Part shown: positions 31,808 to 40,471 of the stretch, piece by piece
Numbering within the stretch: position 1 is the first letter of the stretch
Layout: each line of letters opens with the position of its first letter
Virus record (IMG/VR): IMGVR_UViG_3300046791_000470
Coordinates: 23,517-87,516 of that record
Reading direction: 5' to 3' (one strand)
Length of the DNA stretch: 64,000 bases
DNA from: a virus
Program-made: the position numbers and the translations under genes
The notes under the pieces: model-generated
The model's database searches: none
What the model saw: only the letters and a program-made list of their open reading frames with translations
What the model was told of the DNA's origin: nothing

Positions 31808-33744
31808 GCGGGCGGGGCCTCGGCGGGCGGGACGGCGGGCGGAGCGACCGGCGATGCCGGCGCGGGCTTCACGAGCATCGACTGCGCCTCCACGATCGAG
31901 ATCGCCACGTCGAGCGGCATGCCGGCGAGGAACGCGAGCAGGTGCGCCGCGGCAGCGGGCGCGAGCTCGCCGCCGGTGACGCGCACGACCAGCGCCACGA
32001 GCGCCTCCATCTGCGGCCCGGCGATCATGGCGTCGGCGGCCTTCCCCGACGGCGGATGGCCGGCTGGCGCTGCTGGCGCCGACGGAGGGGCGGCGATGTC
32101 CGCGGGCGCGCCGGGGCTCGATACCTGTCGCCCGAGCAGGTCCGCCATCAGCGCCTCGTCGCCGCCGGCGCGCTCCATGCGGATGCGCTTCAGCGCCTCG
32201 GCCGGGTCGGACACGCCGAAGAACGGCGCCAGGTACTGGACCGCGCTCTCGAGATCGATCGCCTGCGCCAGCCGCGCCTGCGAGATCGCGCTCGCGGCGT
32301 CGCCGGCGTCGGACGGGCCGCGCTGCACCCACTCGGGCCACACGAGCTCGAGATCATCGGCCGTGATCGTCGTGACCGTCGGCGGCAGCTCGCGCTCGAC
32401 CGGCTGACCGTCCGGCCCCTCCACCGGAGGCAGGCTCACGGCTCCGACCAGCCGGAGCCCGGTCTGCGGATCCGTCGGCCCGGACGTGCGCACTTTGATC
32501 GCGGCGCGGATCATCTTCGCGAGGAGCGGCTTCACGCCCTGCTCTCCGTACTGCTCGCGGAACAGGTCCCCGCGCTCGTGCATCGACGAGTAGCGCCGCT
32601 CCACCTCGGTGGCCGTCATCGGGCCGGCGGTCTGCTCGGCATCGAGCACGCACTGCACCACCTCCAGGAAGTTGCGGCGGTGGACCTCCACCATCTTCAG
32701 CCCGGCCTCGATGCCGGCGCCGACGATCTCGAGGTACGTGGCGCCGGCGCCCTTCTCGACCTGGATCGCGTTGCGCGAGCCCTTTTTCAGGCTCGCCAGC
32801 TTGAGCTGATCGCTCTCGATGAGGAGCGTCGGATCGAGGTTCTCGACGGCGGCCTGATCGGCCTGGCTCAGGAGCCGATCGATCGCCTCCTGCGTGTCGT
32901 ACTCGCCGAGGCAGTCCGGATCGCCGTCCTGCTGATCGGTGAGCGTGTTGCGGATCCACACGCCGGGGAACTCTCCGAGGCCGTGGTCCACGCGGGTCTG
33001 CGCTTGCCACACTGGCTCGTCGCCCTCGCCGACGGGCGCCGGCACGAACACCACGTCCGAGGTCTGATCGATGATCCGCCGGTACCAGAACCACACCTCG
33101 CGGAGGATGCCGTCGCCGCCGTACTGCTCCGTCGGGAACATGTAGCGGATCTCGAGCGCGCTCACCTCGCCGCTCGAGCGGTTGATGAAGGTCGGCGTGC
33201 ACCACCGCGGATCGTGCACCTCGACGACGGGCCGCCCGCCCTGGAACGCGAAGGTCATCACCGCCGTGCCCTGGCCGCCGCCGAACATCCGGCCGTGCGC
33301 GAATCTGATCCACATCCGGCACGACGCGATGACGCCCTCGATCCACGCCTGGACCGCGGGGTTCCGGTGCTTCACCGACGGGTGTTTCTTCGCCGAGAAC
33401 AGGAGCCCGGTGAATCGGTTGACCACGGCGCGCACGAGGTGGAACGGCGCCGTGGGCCGGCGCATCGAGAGCGGCATGTCGTCGGTGCCGCTCGGATCCC
33501 AGAATCCCGGCGGCAGCACCTGCGTGCGCGCGATGTTCTCGCGCTCGAGCTCGCCCATCACCTTCCGGCCGTCCCAGCCGACGGAGCGCGCGGCATACGG
33601 CTCGGCCTCGTAGAAGGACCAATAGCGGTTGAGCTCGAGCTGCCGGGCCGTCATGCCCTGGCGCTGGAGGCGCGCCATCTGCTGATCGTGCAGCGCGACG
33701 CCCGCCTGGAAGGCATTCCCCGGTCCGTACGCGAGCATCGGCAT
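31804..33744 (-). CDS. Portal protein
   Basis: 646 aa. After a basic N-terminal helical region (residues 1-60) come portal features: VVNRFTGLLFSAKKHP, a segment around FPGVWIRNTLTDQQDGDPDCLGEYDTQEAIDRL, the stem-helix-like stretch GAGIEAGLKMVEVHRRNFLEVVQC, and the wing helices in the last 200 residues with a Pro/Ala-rich C terminus. It is preceded by terminase and followed by MuF-type genes, in the standard order. The portal ring is the DNA entry pore of the head. Confidence 0.85.
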   Translation of the reverse strand: MPMLAYGPGNAFQAGVALHDQQMARLQRQGMTARQLELNRYWSFYEAEPYAARSVGWDGRKVMGELERENIARTQVLPPGFWDPSGTDDMPLSMRRPTAPFHLVRAVVNRFTGLLFSAKKHPSVKHRNPAVQAWIEGVIASCRMWIRFAHGRMFGGGQGTAVMTFAFQGGRPVVEVHDPRWCTPTFINRSSGEVSALEIRYMFPTEQYGGDGILREVWFWYRRIIDQTSDVVFVPAPVGEGDEPVWQAQTRVDHGLGEFPGVWIRNTLTDQQDGDPDCLGEYDTQEAIDRLLSQADQAAVENLDPTLLIESDQLKLASLKKGSRNAIQVEKGAGATYLEIVGAGIEAGLKMVEVHRRNFLEVVQCVLDAEQTAGPMTATEVERRYSSMHERGDLFREQYGEQGVKPLLAKMIRAAIKVRTSGPTDPQTGLRLVGAVSLPPVEGPDGQPVERELPPTVTTITADDLELVWPEWVQRGPSDAGDAASAISQARLAQAIDLESAVQYLAPFFGVSDPAEALKRIRMERAGGDEALMADLLGRQVSSPGAPADIAAPPSAPAAPAGHPPSGKAADAMIAGPQMEALVALVVRVTGGELAPAAAAHLLAFLAGMPLDVAISIVEAQSMLVKPAPASPVAPPAVPPAEAPPA

Positions 33745-33784
33745 CGCCCGAGGATCACGCCCGGCCCGAGGCCGAGCAACCCGC

Positions 33785-35347
33785 TCACGTCCGGCGCGGG
33801 CGCTTGCCCTGCTGGATGCCGGTCGCCAGCCGCACGCCCTCGCGAGCGAACCACATCGCCATGAGCCGATCGCCGGTGTGGCTCCGGGGGTCGTAGCGCA
33901 GCATCTCGTTGATCAGCGCCAGCACCTCCGGATCGATGGTGCCCTCGAGCGTGCCGCCCTGGTTCGGCAACACCCACTTGCCGGCGGACATCTCGACGGC
34001 GATCGACTCGAGCCCGAAGGTGGGATCCACCTTGTTCTTGCCCGTGTAGAAGGCGCGAACCGGGACCGCGCTCCCCTCCTCCACGAACTGCTTGATGTAC
34101 GCCTGCGCCGCGTTCGACTCGACGATCATCAAGGAGTTGTACCGGCGGTGCAGGTCCTTGATCGCCGCCACGATCTCGGGGCCGCTGAGCTTGCCCGAGG
34201 TCACGTCGAGGAGCTGGCGCCGGCCGGTCCGCTCCTCGACGGCGATCGTCACGAACGCTGTGAGGTCGGACTTTTTCTTCTTGGTGGCGCCGAGGTCAAC
34301 GCCGGTGATCGTGCGGTACCCCGGCGGCACCACTGACAGCGCCCACGCCAGCTCGAGGCCGTTCCCCTCGCGCAGCGCGCGCAGGATGTACGCCGCCTTG
34401 AACCGGCGCTCCGCGTCGGCGACCGGATCGCAGAACAGCGAGCGGCGCGACTCGATGGGTCCGCGGTTCGCGATCTCCTTGTCGATGCGCGCGTCCGGCC
34501 ACACCTCCGGCCACGAGCTCCGCCCCTCGGCGTCGCGCACCGGATACTTGCGGTGCGCGGTCGCGGGCTCCTTCGCGTAGCGGTGCGCGGCGTCGTCGTG
34601 GTGCCACGCGTTGCCGATGAACCACAGCCGCGCGCTGTCGGTTCGCCGGCCCTCGATCGTGCTCTTGAGCCAGGAGTGGTACTTCTCCCTGAGGTGCTCT
34701 GAATACGTGTTCTCGGGCGTGAGGTAGTCGTCAATGATGATCAGGTCGTAGCGGGCACCGAGGATCGCACCCTCGAAGCCCGACGCCTGGACCGTTGGAT
34801 CTTTCGAGATCGTCGAGCGCGCGACGTGGAACGCGTCGGCGCGCCACAGCCCGGTGGTGTCGCTCTTGTCGGGGCGAACGTGCGGGAACACGGCTCGGTA
34901 CTCGGCCGAGTTCTCGATGTACGTCTTGAGCGTCTTGACGATCCGCTTCGACGCCCCGGCCGCCGACGACAGGATCAGGATCCGGATGTTCGGGTTGGTC
35001 CCGATCTCCCACAGCACGCGGCCGACGGAGAGCTGGCTCGTTTTCCCGCTCTCCGTGTGACACGTGAGGACCACGCGCTCGCTGGAGTCGATGAGGTCGT
35101 GCCACTCGACGTGCATCGGCGCGAGCAAGATCGGCGCGCCGGTCTGCTCGTGCCTGAGCACGAACTGGCAGAACACCGCCGGGTCGGTGCGCGAGACCTC
35201 GGCCAGCTTCGCCATCGCCGGCGCGAGATCGGCGGCGGCCTTGGTCAGCGCGTGGCGGCGCTTGAAGTTCCCGCCACCGCGGCGCGCCGTCTCCCTGCGC
35301 TCCGCCCGCGGCTGAATGGCCGCTCGTCTCGCGGGTCTAGTTCGCAT
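33785..35347 (-). CDS. terL: Terminase large subunit
   Basis: 520 aa. Walker A-like CHTESGKT at residues 96-103; Walker B DLIIIDD at about 201-207; nuclease region begins with TGVDLGATKKKKSDLTAFVTI near residue 337, with further acidic residues to match the RNase-H-type active site, and DPRSHTGDRLMAMWFA near the C terminus. It cuts concatemers and pumps DNA into the head. Overlaps the TerS stop by 11 bp. Confidence 0.93.
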   Translation of the reverse strand: MRTRPARRAAIQPRAERRETARRGGGNFKRRHALTKAAADLAPAMAKLAEVSRTDPAVFCQFVLRHEQTGAPILLAPMHVEWHDLIDSSERVVLTCHTESGKTSQLSVGRVLWEIGTNPNIRILILSSAAGASKRIVKTLKTYIENSAEYRAVFPHVRPDKSDTTGLWRADAFHVARSTISKDPTVQASGFEGAILGARYDLIIIDDYLTPENTYSEHLREKYHSWLKSTIEGRRTDSARLWFIGNAWHHDDAAHRYAKEPATAHRKYPVRDAEGRSSWPEVWPDARIDKEIANRGPIESRRSLFCDPVADAERRFKAAYILRALREGNGLELAWALSVVPPGYRTITGVDLGATKKKKSDLTAFVTIAVEERTGRRQLLDVTSGKLSGPEIVAAIKDLHRRYNSLMIVESNAAQAYIKQFVEEGSAVPVRAFYTGKNKVDPTFGLESIAVEMSAGKWVLPNQGGTLEGTIDPEVLALINEMLRYDPRSHTGDRLMAMWFAREGVRLATGIQQGKRPRRT

Positions 35348-35915
35348 CTGCGGGCCGCTCCGCCGGTGGCTCGTCCTCGGACTCCTCCGGCGAGGGCTCG
35401 ATGTCGATCACCGTGGGCTGCGCCGGCGCTACGAGCGACCCGCGCGCGCGCGCCAGCGCCAGCGTCGCCGCGGCGTGATCGATCAGGCGCGCCGCCTCGG
35501 CCTCGGTACTGGACGAGGTGATCGCTGGTCCGCTGATCGAGCTGGGGTCATAGCTGCCGTCGATCTTGCAGATCTGGTCGGCCGCCTTGATCGCCGCTCG
35601 GAGCGCGTCGACGGAGCCGATCGCGAGCAGCCGCTGGACGATCATCATGTGCAGCCCGCGGTTCCGCGCGCGCTTCCGATCGGTCAGCTCCGCATCGGCG
35701 TCGCCGAGCTCCTCGAGCGCCTTGTTGACGTAGACGCGAGCCTGCTGCCGGTTGACGGTCCACGTCTTGGCCGGGATGTTCTTGTCGGGGTCGGCCTCCT
35801 GCGTGGTCTGGCACCAGTCGATCACCCACTTCGGATCAGAGCCGGTGACGAGCAGGCTCTTGATCGCGACGATCCGCGCGGACACCTCCGGCGTGTGCTT
35901 GCCCTTGGCCATCAC
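35337..35915 (-). CDS. Terminase small subunit (putative)
   Basis: 192 aa from GTG 35915, with ATG at 35912 next to it; either overlaps the upstream stop. A helical N terminus (EVSARIVAIKSLLVTGSDPKWVIDWCQ, an HTH-like segment) is followed by a long helix set (QQARVYVNKALEELGDAD, GLHMMIVQRLLAIGSVDALRAAI) and an acidic, Pro-rich tail. HTH plus coiled oligomer plus acidic tail matches small terminases that bind pac or cos DNA. Position directly upstream of TerL supports it. Confidence 0.7.
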   Translation of the reverse strand: MMAKGKHTPEVSARIVAIKSLLVTGSDPKWVIDWCQTTQEADPDKNIPAKTWTVNRQQARVYVNKALEELGDADAELTDRKRARNRGLHMMIVQRLLAIGSVDALRAAIKAADQICKIDGSYDPSSISGPAITSSSTEAEAARLIDHAAATLALARARGSLVAPAQPTVIDIEPSPEESEDEPPAERPADAN

Positions 35916-36169
35916 CGCACCCGGGGCACGGCAGCGGAGGCGAGCAGCTCACGCCGCGCAGCGTCCGTGCGGATCGTCCAGCCGACGAGCTCGGCCAGCC
36001 AAACCGCGTGGAGCTCGCAGTATCCGGCGCGCGCGGCGGCCAGGATCGCCTCGGCCTGGACCATGGCCACGTCCACCACCTGGCGCCAGCACGGGCCGAC
36101 GATCGCGCCGATCAGACCCTCGAGGTCGGGATACTCACGCGTCCGGCAGGTGCTGCACGTGTATCCCAC
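35912..36169 (-). CDS. Small Cys/His protein at operon start
   Basis: 85 aa from GTG 36169. CSTC and a later CELH suggest one zinc site joining N terminus and helix 2. It is the first gene of the late operon, 9 bp behind a -10 box. No family recognised. Confidence 0.45.
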   Translation of the reverse strand: MGYTCSTCRTREYPDLEGLIGAIVGPCWRQVVDVAMVQAEAILAAARAGYCELHAVWLAELVGWTIRTDAARRELLASAAVPRVR

Positions 36170-36175
36170 GACCCG

Positions 36176-36207
36176 GCCACTATACCCGGGCAGGTCACGG
36201 AAATCGT
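36176..36207 (-). promoter_or_regulatory. Candidate late-operon promoter
   Basis: TATAGT stands 9 bp before the GTG at 36169, preceded by GGG. No TTGAC-type -35 box occurs at 17 bp; the upstream part reads CGATTT. An activator-dependent promoter is possible. Neither class A nor class B operator is present. Confidence 0.35.
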
Positions 36208-36350
36208 AGGTGGCGCGCCGGCGGGGCCGTGACCGGCCGGAGAAACGGAGACGGCTCGGGCCGCCGCCGGCGTCGTCACGGTCCGAGGCTACCGCGCGAG
36301 CTGGCCGGGCGTCAGGCGCTCACCGGAGTGGCGTGTGCTACCAGATCTGC

Positions 36351-36872
36351 ATGTTCCGACTCCTGAGCGCGCTCGTCGTCCTCCTCGCCGCCTGCAATCA
36401 GCCCGATCTCCACTCGGAGCCGAGCGCGCTCATCGCCCCGGCGCCCCCGCCCGCCGGCACCCTCACGATCCTACCGATCAGCCCGGCGGCTGCGATCACT
36501 ACGGCCTTCGGTCCCTCGTGGGACGGCGATGTCTGGTCCATCACCAAGAGCGGCGACGCGCTCCGATACCCGGTGCCGGTGATCGTCGGCGACACCCTCA
36601 CGGAGTGGGCCGTGTTCGCGCGCCGATCCACGGTGGGCGCCGTCCTGTCGGCGCAGCTACAGGTGTTCGACGCGGTGGACCTGCGTCACTACGACGTTGG
36701 GCCGATGGTCACGAACGGCGATCCGGTCACCGGCTACTTCCCGCTCGAGACCGCGATCCCGCCGGTGTTCGTGCACGAGGACTTCTCGGTCTCGGTGCTC
36801 GTGATCGGCGAGGGCACGCCCGGCGACATCGTGGGGACCGCGAACGTTTACGTGATGCGGCAGTGGCAGTGA
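36351..36872 (+). CDS. Phage lipoprotein, intact relative of 4663-5266
   Basis: 173 aa. MFRLLSALVVLLAAC is a compact lipoprotein signal peptide (Cys 15), followed by a Pro-rich linker and a beta domain: SWDGDVWSITKSGDALRYPV, VGDTLTEWAVFARR, LSAQLQVFDAVDLRHYDVGP, SVSVLVIGEG, ending ANVYVMRQWQ. It is on the opposite strand to the late operon and alone between two minus-strand blocks, like a moron gene. It matches the plan of the frameshifted lipoprotein at 4663. Possible surface or exclusion role; not proven. Confidence 0.65.
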   Translation: MFRLLSALVVLLAACNQPDLHSEPSALIAPAPPPAGTLTILPISPAAAITTAFGPSWDGDVWSITKSGDALRYPVPVIVGDTLTEWAVFARRSTVGAVLSAQLQVFDAVDLRHYDVGPMVTNGDPVTGYFPLETAIPPVFVHEDFSVSVLVIGEGTPGDIVGTANVYVMRQWQ

Positions 36873-36883
36873 CGGGCGCGCGC

Positions 36884-36936
36884 GAACCGTTCAGCCCAGG
36901 CGAACAGTTCACGTAGGCGGCCGGGGCGAGCCCCGG
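36884..36936. repeat. Two GAACnGTTC palindromes and a GC hairpin between convergent genes
   Basis: GAACCGTTC (36884-36892) and GAACAGTTC (36902-36910) are spaced 18 bp centre to centre, and CCGGGG-CGAG-CCCCGG follows at 36921-36936. The hairpin may end transcripts from both sides; no T tract is present. The palindromes could also be an operator pair. Confidence 0.4.
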
Positions 36937-36946
36937 AAGGCGGGGA

Positions 36947-37336
36947 TCAGGGAGCGGACCGCGACGCGTGGCGCTCGTTCCAGCGCTGCACCTCGGCGAT
37001 CCGCTCGGCGCCGGCGGCGTACTCCTCGGTGGAGGTCCAGGCGAGCACCTCGGCCTCGGTCGCCGGACGCGCCGCATCGGGGCAGTAGTCGGCCACGTGC
37101 TCGATGCACGCCGCGAGATCGTCGCGCGTCACGTGGCAGCGCGGACCGTCCGGGGCGAGGTAGGTCACGCGGATCCGGCCCGGCTCGGACGGATCGCCGG
37201 AGCGGATCGCGAGGTCGCTGGGGCTGCCGCGGTAGGTCAGGAGGATCGCGGGCGAGGAGGCGAAGGCGGCGGCGATCGTCTCGATCGTGGCGGATCGCCT
37301 CGAGAGGGTCTCGTCGGCGAGGGCGTCGAGATCCAT
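36947..37336 (-). CDS. Hypothetical early protein
   Basis: 129 aa, ATG overlapping the upstream stop (TGATG). The middle is a mixed helix/strand domain (AILLTYRGSPSDLAIRSG, CHVTRDDLAACIEHVADY) and the C-terminal helix ends in basic residues. It is the second gene of the class A operon that starts at 37767. No family recognised. Confidence 0.5.
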   Translation of the reverse strand: MDLDALADETLSRRSATIETIAAAFASSPAILLTYRGSPSDLAIRSGDPSEPGRIRVTYLAPDGPRCHVTRDDLAACIEHVADYCPDAARPATEAEVLAWTSTEEYAAGAERIAEVQRWNERHASRSAP

Positions 37337-37767
37337 CACTGCGCCTCCGCGTGCGCCGCCTCGTAGCCGCGCTTGAACGCCGCGATCCACTCGTCGCTGA
37401 TGTCGTCCCACGCGTCCGCGTAGAGACCGCACGCCTCGCAGATGCCGCTCGGCATGACCGCGTTGATGTAGGCTTCGTCGGCACCGACGAGCGGCCACGC
37501 CCACGACTCGGGCTCGGCGCCGCGGTCCACGTCGGCCGCGCGCCCCTCGTAGTCTTCGCGACCTTCCCGCTCGCCGTGCGCCGAGACCACGGCGGCCACG
37601 GCCAGGTACACGAGCGACGGATCATGCTTGGCGATCTCGTACGCCTTGCTGACCGACAACCCCTCGCGAGCGTCCTCCGTGGGATCGGCGTGCTTGGAGA
37701 GCGTGAGGCCGAGATCCTCGGCGATCTCGATAGCGGCGGTGCCGGTGATGGTCGCGGTGTTCGTCAT
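37336..37767 (-). CDS. Hypothetical early protein with Cys pair
   Basis: 143 aa; ATG at 37767 chosen because it follows a class A promoter by 9 bp. The N-terminal part reads GTAAIEIAEDLGLTLSKHAD and VSKAYEIAKHDPSLVYLAVAAVVSA, mostly helical; a CEACGLYAD segment follows near residue 118. No family recognised. Confidence 0.5.
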   Translation of the reverse strand: MTNTATITGTAAIEIAEDLGLTLSKHADPTEDAREGLSVSKAYEIAKHDPSLVYLAVAAVVSAHGEREGREDYEGRAADVDRGAEPESWAWPLVGADEAYINAVMPSGICEACGLYADAWDDISDEWIAAFKRGYEAAHAEAQ

Positions 37768-37805
37768 CTTGAAGCCAGGATACGCATGCTCGTGCACACT
37801 GTCAA
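37768..37805 (-). promoter_or_regulatory. Class A promoter, 9-bp gap to ATG
   Basis: TTGACA, 17 bp (GTGTGCACGAGCATGCG), TATCCT, 9 bp, ATG. The transcript should have a leader of only a few bases. Confidence 0.75.
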
Positions 37806-37849
37806 GCGCATGGCCATGCGCCTCGTAAACGCGCGTCAGGATGTCCGGA

Positions 37850-38233
37850 TTACCCGGCCAGATCGTCGACAGTGATCTCCGAGGTGCGCCGCCACCCCTC
37901 GCCCCGGCGGCCCCCGGCGAAGATCTGCGCGATCAGCGGGTCGGCCTCGAGCTGGAACCCGCCCTCCTGGTCCACCAGGCGGAACGTGATGGATGGCCGG
38001 CCGAGATCGAGGGCGTCCCGGATCCCGAAGTAGCGGAACGCCCCGCCCTCGGCGAGCGCCGCGAGATCGAGCTGCATGGCGGACTCCGCCCGCGCGAGGC
38101 CGGCGTGGTCGGCGTCGAGGCCGGCGAGCGGGGCCATGGCGTGGCGGAACGCGGCGTGGAGCAGCGCGTAGAGCGGCGGGCGGGCGGTGGCGCGCCGCTG
38201 CTGCCGCAGCCGGCGCAGGTCCGCGGCGATCAC
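37850..38233 (-). CDS. Hypothetical protein
   Basis: 127 aa from GTG overlapping the upstream stop (GTGA). Helical N-terminal half (IAADLRRLRQQRRAT, LYALLHAAFRHAM), then a beta edge (GGAFRYFGIRDALDLGRPSITFRLVDQEG). No family recognised; last gene of an accessory minus-strand run. Confidence 0.5.
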   Translation of the reverse strand: MIAADLRRLRQQRRATARPPLYALLHAAFRHAMAPLAGLDADHAGLARAESAMQLDLAALAEGGAFRYFGIRDALDLGRPSITFRLVDQEGGFQLEADPLIAQIFAGGRRGEGWRRTSEITVDDLAG

Positions 38234-38457
38234 GGCGCGCGCTTCCCCAGCCGCGCGCGGCGCTCGAGGGCGGACGCATCGACGATGCGCTGGAGGTACG
38301 CCGAGCTGATGACGCCGTCCCCGTGCGACCGGGGCTCCGGCAGCTCGATCTCCGGCTCGGGCGCCAGCATCCGGGCGAGGTAGTCGGCGTCGACGATCAT
38401 CGTCTCGCCCTCCTCGTAGGCGGCGAACGGCGGGGAGATGGTCGGGGCCGGCCTCAT
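38230..38457 (-). CDS. Small hypothetical protein
   Basis: 75 aa. Acidic centre (EEGETMIVDADYLARMLAPEP) with a basic C-terminal helix (IVDASALERRARLGKR). Joined to its neighbours by 4-bp overlaps. No family recognised. Confidence 0.45.
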   Translation of the reverse strand: MRPAPTISPPFAAYEEGETMIVDADYLARMLAPEPEIELPEPRSHGDGVISSAYLQRIVDASALERRARLGKRAP

Positions 38458-38843
38458 CGGGTGATCGCCCCGATCCGCGCGTAGTGCTCGGCCTGCGCCC
38501 GGCTGTCGGCCTGGCCGTCCCAGCGCGCGCCGGTCCAGTAGTACCAGCCCGGCGCGGTCTGCCCGATCGCGTCCGTGGGGCAGTCGGCGTCGGCCGCGGT
38601 GAACTCGCGGACCGTGCCGGTGGCGATCGGCGGCTCCGTGGGCTCGACCCTCGCGCTCGCGGCCAGGACCCGCAACGGCTTGGCGTCGCAGTCGTGATCG
38701 TTGATGGCGTCCTGGAACACCCCGGCGTCCAGAACAGCATCGACCACGTGCTGTGCCGAGGCCGGGTCGCCGAGCAGCTCGAGGGTGACGATGACCCGGA
38801 CGGGACGACGGGCGAGGCGGACGGTGGTGGATGTGTCGATCAC
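38454..38843 (-). CDS. Hypothetical protein
   Basis: 129 aa; the GTG at 38843 overlaps the membrane-protein stop (GTGA). The N-terminal half looks like a small alpha/beta domain (RPVRVIVTLELLGDPASA, VVDAVLDAGVFQDAIND), the C-terminal half has APGWYYWTGARWDG. No family recognised. Confidence 0.5.
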   Translation of the reverse strand: MIDTSTTVRLARRPVRVIVTLELLGDPASAQHVVDAVLDAGVFQDAINDHDCDAKPLRVLAASARVEPTEPPIATGTVREFTAADADCPTDAIGQTAPGWYYWTGARWDGQADSRAQAEHYARIGAITR

Positions 38844-39556
38844 GGGCACTCCTTGGTGGTGGTGGTGGTGGTCCGCCCGGCCATCCGTCGCTCGATGTCG
38901 GCCGCGGCCCCGCGCAGCGCCGCCGCGGCGTGGTCGTGCTGCTCCGATTCGGCCTCCTGGCGCTCGTGAGCTGCCGCCATCAAGCACGACGCCGCGGCGC
39001 GCTCCTCCAGGTCCGCCAGTTCGCGTAGGTGGGCGACCGCCTCATCCATCGTGAGCCCGCGGCCGGTCACCGCGCGGCGCCGGCGTTCCTTGGCGCCCTC
39101 CGACGCGCCGGCCAGGTAGGCCCGCCGCCACCGCGCGTAGAGCTCGCTGACCACGAGCTGGACGATCGCGACCCACGCGCCCGCGAGGATCGCCGCGAGC
39201 CCGCCGAGCGCCATCGCGCCCCACGTGTACCAGCGCTGGACGGCGAGGCACTCCACGGCGTGCGCGTCCCCGCCGGGCAGCGCGACGAGCCGCGCGTAGG
39301 CGGTCCCGACGCGGGCGCCGATCGAGGCGCGCCCGTGCGCGAGTAGCGCCGCGCCGTAGGCGATCCAGCCGATCGGGGTGTCGGCCGCGGCGCGCGTGGC
39401 CAGCGCGAAGATGATCCCGACCACGACCGTCTCGAGCTGCCACGTCTGCAGCTCGAGTCCGACGATGAGGCGCCGGACCACGGACCAGAGGAGCACGAAC
39501 CAGGGCACGATGGCGGCGGCGATGGAGAGGAGCGCGAGGGCGTCGGATGTGGTCAT
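38840..39556 (-). CDS. Multi-span membrane protein
   Basis: 238 aa with about four membrane segments: residues 6-28, VVGIIFALATRAAA, IGWIAYGAALLAHG, and MALGGLAAILAGAWVAIVQLVV. The C-terminal 80 residues are charged and helical and end in six threonines encoded by a GGT/ACC repeat. No holin or exclusion family is recognised. Confidence 0.55.
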   Translation of the reverse strand: MTTSDALALLSIAAAIVPWFVLLWSVVRRLIVGLELQTWQLETVVVGIIFALATRAAADTPIGWIAYGAALLAHGRASIGARVGTAYARLVALPGGDAHAVECLAVQRWYTWGAMALGGLAAILAGAWVAIVQLVVSELYARWRRAYLAGASEGAKERRRRAVTGRGLTMDEAVAHLRELADLEERAAASCLMAAAHERQEAESEQHDHAAAALRGAAADIERRMAGRTTTTTTKECP

Positions 39557-39577
39557 GATGGTCTCGGTGGTGAAGGG

Positions 39578-40000
39578 TTAGGCGGGGGAGCGCGGCGGCG
39601 GATCGAGCTGCAGCGTCGGGTGCTCGTGGTAGGTCACGTCGTACCGGCGGGTCACGCGCCAGCCGCGGGTCAGCGCCAGCTTGCGGATCGTGTGCTGCTC
39701 GCTCACCGAGCAGCACTCCTCGAGCACGAGCGGTCCGCCGATCATGGCGGCGGCCAGCTCGTGGATCTGCGAGCCGTAGCCGCGCGCGCGATGCCGCTCG
39801 AGGACGTGCACGAAGCCGATGAAGGCGACGGGCGCGGCGGCGGAGATCGCGAGCACGATCTCTCCGATCTCCTCTCCGGCGAACTCGAATCGGTACCGTG
39901 CCTGGGAGGCCGGCCCGAACCCGGCGAGGGCGGACCACCCGTATCCTCGGGGCCAGAGGGGCATCGGCTCCACGCTGGCGACCGAGAGCACGGAGGTCAC
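39578..40000 (-). CDS. GNAT-family acetyltransferase
   Basis: 140 aa. The acetyl-CoA binding motif lies in FIGFVHVLERHRARGYGSQI (R-x-R-G-Y-G, residues about 60-78), followed by a helix and the strand/helix order of GNAT proteins (VLEECCSVSEQHTIRKLALTRGWRVTRRYDV). Phage GNATs can modify host proteins or antibiotics; the substrate cannot be told. It is followed by an overlapping 64-codon gene. Confidence 0.65.
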   Translation of the reverse strand: MTSVLSVASVEPMPLWPRGYGWSALAGFGPASQARYRFEFAGEEIGEIVLAISAAAPVAFIGFVHVLERHRARGYGSQIHELAAAMIGGPLVLEECCSVSEQHTIRKLALTRGWRVTRRYDVTYHEHPTLQLDPPPRSPA

Positions 40001-40191
40001 GACCGCGCCGCCTGGTCCGCGGCGGCGGCCATCATGGAGAGGGCGAGCGAGCCGGTCTGGACGGCGGCGGCGTGGAGCCGGGTCGCCATGGCGCGGTGCC
40101 AGCGGGCCGACAGCGCGGCGCCGCGGCGAGCGGCGCTCTGCATGCCGGCGGTCCAGCGGGCGGCGGCGAGAGTGACGTAGGGGGCGTGCAC
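39997..40191 (-). CDS. Small Ala-rich protein
   Basis: 64 aa, its stop overlapping the GNAT start (ATGA). Helical, Ala/Arg-rich, with a C-terminal AVQTGSLALSMMAAAADQ stretch. No family recognised. Confidence 0.45.
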   Translation of the reverse strand: MHAPYVTLAAARWTAGMQSAARRGAALSARWHRAMATRLHAAAVQTGSLALSMMAAAADQAARS

Positions 40192-40205
40192 GGCGGGCTC
40201 CGGGA

Positions 40206-40424
40206 TCAGGCGCAGTTGGCGGCGAGAGACGTGTACGCGGCGCGGAAGCGCGCCGGCAGGCAGGGGACCGCGGCGGCCTTGGTCGCGAACGTCCGCACGT
40301 CGTCGCTGGACTTCGCCCCCTCGGCGAGGGCGACCGTCAGGCAGCCGTAGACCTCGGCGTCCCGGAAGGCTTCCTGGCTACGCCACTGGAAGGGGTGCGG
40401 TGCGGCTGCGGTGCTCGTTTCCAT
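40206..40424 (-). CDS. Small early protein under class A promoter
   Basis: 72 aa. METSTAAAPHPFQWRSQEAFRD, then DAEVYGCLTVALAEGAKSSD and a C-terminal helix. The ATG at 40424 stands 7 bp behind a strong -10 box, so the mRNA is expected to be leaderless. It leads the GNAT operon. No family recognised. Confidence 0.55.
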   Translation of the reverse strand: METSTAAAPHPFQWRSQEAFRDAEVYGCLTVALAEGAKSSDDVRTFATKAAAVPCLPARFRAAYTSLAANCA

Positions 40425-40460
40425 GCACAAGACTATACGCACGCTCGTGCACACTGTCAA
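40425..40460 (-). promoter_or_regulatory. Class A leaderless promoter, near consensus
   Basis: TTGACA, 17 bp (GTGTGCACGAGCGTGCG), TATAGT, 7 bp, ATG. It is the closest of the set to sigma-70 consensus. Confidence 0.8.
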
Positions 40461-40471
40461 GCGCTCGGACA

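Noticed and set aside
38855-38872. GGT repeat as possible microsatellite
   Set aside because: In frame with a threonine run at the end of the membrane protein; short, no evidence of switching.
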